Shown here in pieces: positions 6,010 through 8,330 of a stretch of 8,330 nt of DNA. The position numbers and the translations under genes were made by a program. Position 1 is the stretch's first letter, and every line of letters starts with the position of its first letter. This DNA is from MKRK01 sp001896915 (GTDB lineage: Bacteria; Bacillota; Clostridia; Oscillospirales; Acutalibacteraceae). The notes under the pieces are model-generated. The model was given only the letters and a program-made list of their open reading frames with translations, searched no databases and was not told the DNA's origin. The stretch lies in assembly GCA_937973935.1 (NCBI GenBank), contig CALJJF010000253.1, forward strand, positions 1 to 8,330, in the 5' to 3' direction.

Positions 6010-7578
6010 TTATCGTTCGACATCCGCCGTAATGCCAGACTTGAATTCCACGGAAAATTTGTCCTCGTTAACGGTGACCTTTTCAATCAGCCGCCGGACG
6101 AGCGGCTCATCGTATTCGATCAGGGCGGTGGGCTGTTCTCGCAGAAAAGCACCCATGTCGGAAATGCGTTTTTTCAGTTCATCCCGCCCTGCATTTTCAA
6201 CCTGTACTTTTTGCTTCTGCTCACGCAGGCGGTAAATCTCATCTGCGACATCCTCGTAGTCGGCTTTGGAGTTAGCCAGTTTTAGAAGCTCCGTCTGAAG
6301 TTCTGCCAGCCGTTTTTCGATATCAGCCAGGGTGGTATCATTTTTATGACATAGGACAGTTTCGATGTTGCTCTGCAAGGTGGTAAGGAATTCGTCTTTA
6401 TCGCATAATGTTTGGTTGAAAGCGGTGACCAGTACCTGCTCGATGGTGCTTTCCAGCACCGTGCGGGCATCACAGAACAATCCGGTGTTTTCCAAGCGGC
6501 TGACGCATCGCCAGACCACGGACTTTTTGCCACGGTTGTTCCAGTGGACCCTGCGGAACACTTCACCGCAGTTGCCGCAAAATATCATCTGGGAAAAGCA
6601 ATGGTTACTGCTAAAAGTACGGTTTTTACCGTTTTTGCTGGTATGAACACAGCGGCGCCGAACCAGTTCTTCCTGCACCTGCATGAAAATTTCACGCGGG
6701 ATGATGGCTTCATGGCTATTTTCCACATAATACTGTGGAACAAGGCCGTTGTTCTTGACCCTCTTTTTTGTGAGGAAGTCAACGGTGTAGGTTTTCTGCA
6801 AAAGGGCATCGCCGATGTACTTTTCATTTCGTAAAATCGTGTTGATGTTGCTGGTGTGCCACTTTTCTTTGCCTGCGCCGTTTTGAATGCCGTCCGCTTC
6901 AAGACCGCGCGCGATTTTAAGCATACTGGCTCCCTCAAGGTATTCCCTGTAAATGCGCTTTACTATTTCGGCTTCCTCTGGTACTACCACCAAGTGTTTA
7001 TTCTCATCTTTTGTGTATCCGAGAAACCATTTGCAGTTGATTTGGATTTCACCCTGTTGGTAACGATATTGCAGACCCAGCTTCACGTTCTGACTTAAGG
7101 ATTGGCTTTCCTGTTGTGCAAGGGAGGCCATAATCGTAAGCATGACTTCACCCTTAGAATCCATGGAGTTGATGTTTTCCTTTTCAAAATAGACGGATAT
7201 GTTTTTTTCCTTCAGCTGACGGATATATTTAAGGCAGTCCAGTGTGTTTCGGGCAACCCTGCTGATTGATTTTGTAATAACCATATCGACATTACCCGCC
7301 ATGCACTCGTCAATCATACGGTTGAATTCATCACGCTTTTTTGTGTTGGTTCCTGAGATTCCATCGTCGGCATAAATTCCGGCAAGTTCCCAATCAGGAC
7401 AGGCATTAATATATGCCGTATAGTGTTCAATCTGCGCTTCATAGCTGGTGGATTGCTCATCGCTGTCTGTGGAAACACGGCAGTAGGCAGCTACCCGAAG
7501 TTTTGACTTTTCTTCATCATTACTCTTTCGGGTATGCTTCCTTGCCGGAATCACGGTTACATTCTTACTGACTTCCAT
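6010..7578 (-). CDS. Large serine recombinase (site-specific integrase/transposase of a mobile element)
   Basis: 522 residues from the ATG at 7578. Enzymes of this class cut both DNA strands at short attachment sites through a 5'-phosphoserine link and integrate or excise elements. Domains: a basic N-terminal tail; the resolvase-type catalytic domain (about 27-170) with YCRVST (catalytic Ser36), YADDGISGTN (69-78) and SRVARN (106-111, conserved arginines); the 'Recombinase' DNA-binding region (about 185-310, with FLGYTKDE and TILRNEKYIGD); a zinc ribbon (Cys334-x2-Cys337, Cys358, Cys369); a coiled coil (about 415-462, LADIEKRLAELQTELLKL) as in TnpX/TndX-type enzymes; and a terminal FSVEFKSGIT strand. 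All expected parts are present, so it looks intact. The gene overlaps its upstream partner by 14 bases. A GTG at 7593 and an ATG at 7584 are alternative starts. Confidence 0.95.
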   Translation of the reverse strand: MEVSKNVTVIPARKHTRKSNDEEKSKLRVAAYCRVSTDSDEQSTSYEAQIEHYTAYINACPDWELAGIYADDGISGTNTKKRDEFNRMIDECMAGNVDMVITKSISRVARNTLDCLKYIRQLKEKNISVYFEKENINSMDSKGEVMLTIMASLAQQESQSLSQNVKLGLQYRYQQGEIQINCKWFLGYTKDENKHLVVVPEEAEIVKRIYREYLEGASMLKIARGLEADGIQNGAGKEKWHTSNINTILRNEKYIGDALLQKTYTVDFLTKKRVKNNGLVPQYYVENSHEAIIPREIFMQVQEELVRRRCVHTSKNGKNRTFSSNHCFSQMIFCGNCGEVFRRVHWNNRGKKSVVWRCVSRLENTGLFCDARTVLESTIEQVLVTAFNQTLCDKDEFLTTLQSNIETVLCHKNDTTLADIEKRLAELQTELLKLANSKADYEDVADEIYRLREQKQKVQVENAGRDELKKRISDMGAFLREQPTALIEYDEPLVRRLIEKVTVNEDKFSVEFKSGITADVER

Positions 7579-7996
7579 TTTCATGCACCTCACTTTCTAT
7601 CAGACTGTAGGCGTATTCTGCCTGCTGGAATGGGTCGTCAAACCACTTTGTCCCTTCGCTGATGCGAAAGGAAGTGGGATAGACGACCTTTATTTCTTCC
7701 TTTGGTTCTCGAATACGACCAAGCTTTATAGCCCGCTTGATGTGTTCCTCCTGTACGGCTTCAAAAGTGTCCAGGTCGATAATCGCCGGATAATACGCAT
7801 CACCAAGATAACGTTTATTTTGAAGCATCCTGCCAATTCCCGCATGAAAGGCTTCGATACCAGCTTTCTTTGCAGCAGTTGCTAACGAATCGCCTGTTAG
7901 ATAGGACTGAAACAGGGTTTTTATCTGCTCGGCGGCTGTTTCGTCAACCACTGCTTTTCCATTTTCAATTCGGTATCCGTATGGTGTGTGACCCAT
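7565..7996 (-). CDS. Recombinase-family protein lacking the catalytic resolvase domain
   Basis: 143 residues. It starts MGHTPYGYRIENGKAVVDE, the point at which the 'Recombinase' DNA-binding region begins in full-length large serine recombinases. It continues with AAEQIKTLFQSYLTGDSLATAAKKAGI, GRMLQNKRYLGDAYYPAIID (55-74) and DTFEAVQEEHIKRA. The last third (SFRISEGTKWFDDPFQQAEYAYSLIE) is not typical of the full enzymes and looks like its own conserved tail. There is no catalytic serine motif, zinc ribbon or long coiled coil. Its ATG follows the stop of the upstream recombinase directly (TAAATG), with GGTTGGTGAG as a possible ribosome site within that gene, and its end overlaps the next recombinase. 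I infer an accessory DNA-binding subunit of the recombination complex, perhaps setting site choice or direction; that role is not shown by the sequence. Confidence 0.82.
   Translation of the reverse strand: MGHTPYGYRIENGKAVVDETAAEQIKTLFQSYLTGDSLATAAKKAGIEAFHAGIGRMLQNKRYLGDAYYPAIIDLDTFEAVQEEHIKRAIKLGRIREPKEEIKVVYPTSFRISEGTKWFDDPFQQAEYAYSLIESEVHENGSQ
7586..7591 (-). promoter_or_regulatory. Ribosome binding site of the 522-aa recombinase
   Basis: GAGGTG on the minus strand (7591 down to 7586) stands seven bases before the ATG at 7578 and only one before the ATG at 7584. This favours the 7578 start. It lies inside the end of the preceding gene, as expected for coupled translation. Confidence 0.65.
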
Positions 7997-8330
7997 TTAT
8001 CTCACCAACCTTTCTTTCAGCGTAATTCCGCATTTTAATTCAAATCCGATTTCCGTTCGGGAATATACGATAATCCGCTCCACGAAGCACCCAAAAATAT
8101 CATTGTCAAAACCTTTAAGCATTGCCGCCTTGGTAGCGTATTGCAGAATTGCACTGACTTCACTCTGGTTTTTACTATCGCTGTTCAAAAAGCGGAGTAA
8201 TGATTCCTTCTGACGCTGTATGCGTTCGGCCTCCTGTATAAGTTCATTATTACCCTTTTTATATACTGCAGGCTCAAGATAGCCTTTGGTCATAAGACCA
8301 ACTAACACATTTCGCTGTTCGGCATTTTCT
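7997..8330 (-). CDS. Serine recombinase, C-terminal end; 5' part beyond the window
   Basis: The minus-strand frame is open to the right edge, giving 110 C-terminal residues (reading from ENAEQRN); an ATG at 8308 is internal and not the start. The visible part fits the C-terminal region of large serine recombinases. It has MTKGYLEPAVYKKGNNEL, which follows the zinc-ribbon region in such enzymes, a coiled-coil helix EAERIQRQKESLLRFLNSD, then FGCFVERIIVYSRTEIGFEL and a final KCGITLKERL. The end has the same layout as the neighbouring 522-aa recombinase (FKSGIT), but the sequences are clearly different, so this is a paralogous or partner enzyme and not a recent duplicate. Its catalytic domain should lie right of the window. 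The stop TAA is immediately followed by the ATG of the middle gene, indicating one operon read leftwards. Confidence 0.9.
   Translation of the reverse strand, partial: ENAEQRNVLVGLMTKGYLEPAVYKKGNNELIQEAERIQRQKESLLRFLNSDSKNQSEVSAILQYATKAAMLKGFDNDIFGCFVERIIVYSRTEIGFELKCGITLKERLVR

Larger units (their letters stand above)
5951..8330 (-). mobile_element. Left end of a probable integrative element with a triple serine-recombinase module
   Basis: Three contiguous, coupled recombinase-family genes run towards the core genome and end at a terminator. This is the usual position of an integration module at one end of an integrative conjugative or mobilisable element. Cargo and transfer genes would lie to the right and are not visible. 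The exact end is not determined; it may lie further left, between rlmD and 5950, in which case the AT-rich orphan gene and the repeat cluster belong to the element. Confidence 0.65.

Noticed and set aside
5939..6235. Plus-strand open frame of 98 residues
   Set aside because: It crosses the terminator hairpin and then runs antisense through the end of the recombinase gene; its composition is that of a shadow frame.
6412..6834. Plus-strand open frame of 140 residues inside the recombinase gene
   Set aside because: It is antisense to a well-supported recombinase with all domains; no ribosome site or recognisable motif.
7565..8330. A single recombinase gene broken by a frameshift or stop into two pieces
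   Set aside because: The right-hand piece is a complete C-terminus (coiled coil and final strand). The next gene begins with the region that precedes such a C-terminus, so the order is wrong for one broken gene.

Overview
The window reads as a chromosomal segment of an anaerobic Firmicute, most likely class Clostridia. This rests on the protein families, the GAGG-type ribosome binding sites, TTG starts, the A-type-looking RNase P RNA and moderate G+C. I cannot name the genus. The left two thirds are ordinary core genome. The right third (about 5.2 kb onward) looks acquired.

Layout. 1-799 (+): C-terminal part of a medium-chain-type acyl-CoA synthetase, closed by a strong terminator. 876-3342 (+): a tight run of pncB (nicotinate salvage to NAD), an ElaA/YjcF-like GNAT acetyltransferase and an unrecognised lipoprotein. 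3409-3743 (+): rnpB, the RNase P RNA, with an almost consensus promoter in front and an intrinsic terminator behind. 3813-5171 (+): an RlmD-type 23S rRNA m5U methyltransferase. Its true start is probably a TTG downstream of the rnpB terminator, not the longer open frame that runs back into rnpB.

5172-5463 is a gene-free stretch holding four spaced copies of an 18-bp direct repeat (30, 30 and 39 bp apart) with a higher-order 60-bp repeat. It is followed by an AT-rich orphan gene (5464-5916, +) for a small transglutaminase/papain-like protein with a recognisable Cys-His-Asp pattern. A hairpin with T-tracts on both sides separates this gene from a convergent minus-strand operon.

5950-8330 (-): three consecutive serine-recombinase-family genes. 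In transcription order these are the C-terminal end of one recombinase (cut by the window edge), a 143-aa protein with only the 'Recombinase' DNA-binding-type region and no catalytic domain, and a full 522-aa large serine recombinase. Stop and start codons abut or overlap, so the three are probably translationally coupled and work as one integration/excision module. The rest of the element should lie to the right of the window.

The most interesting parts are this three-component recombinase module, especially its catalytic-domain-less middle member, the repeat cluster, and the AT-rich protease/transglutaminase-like orphan between the core genome and the recombinases. A triplet of serine recombinases is not in itself unprecedented, so I treat it as a good lead and not as a proven new system.
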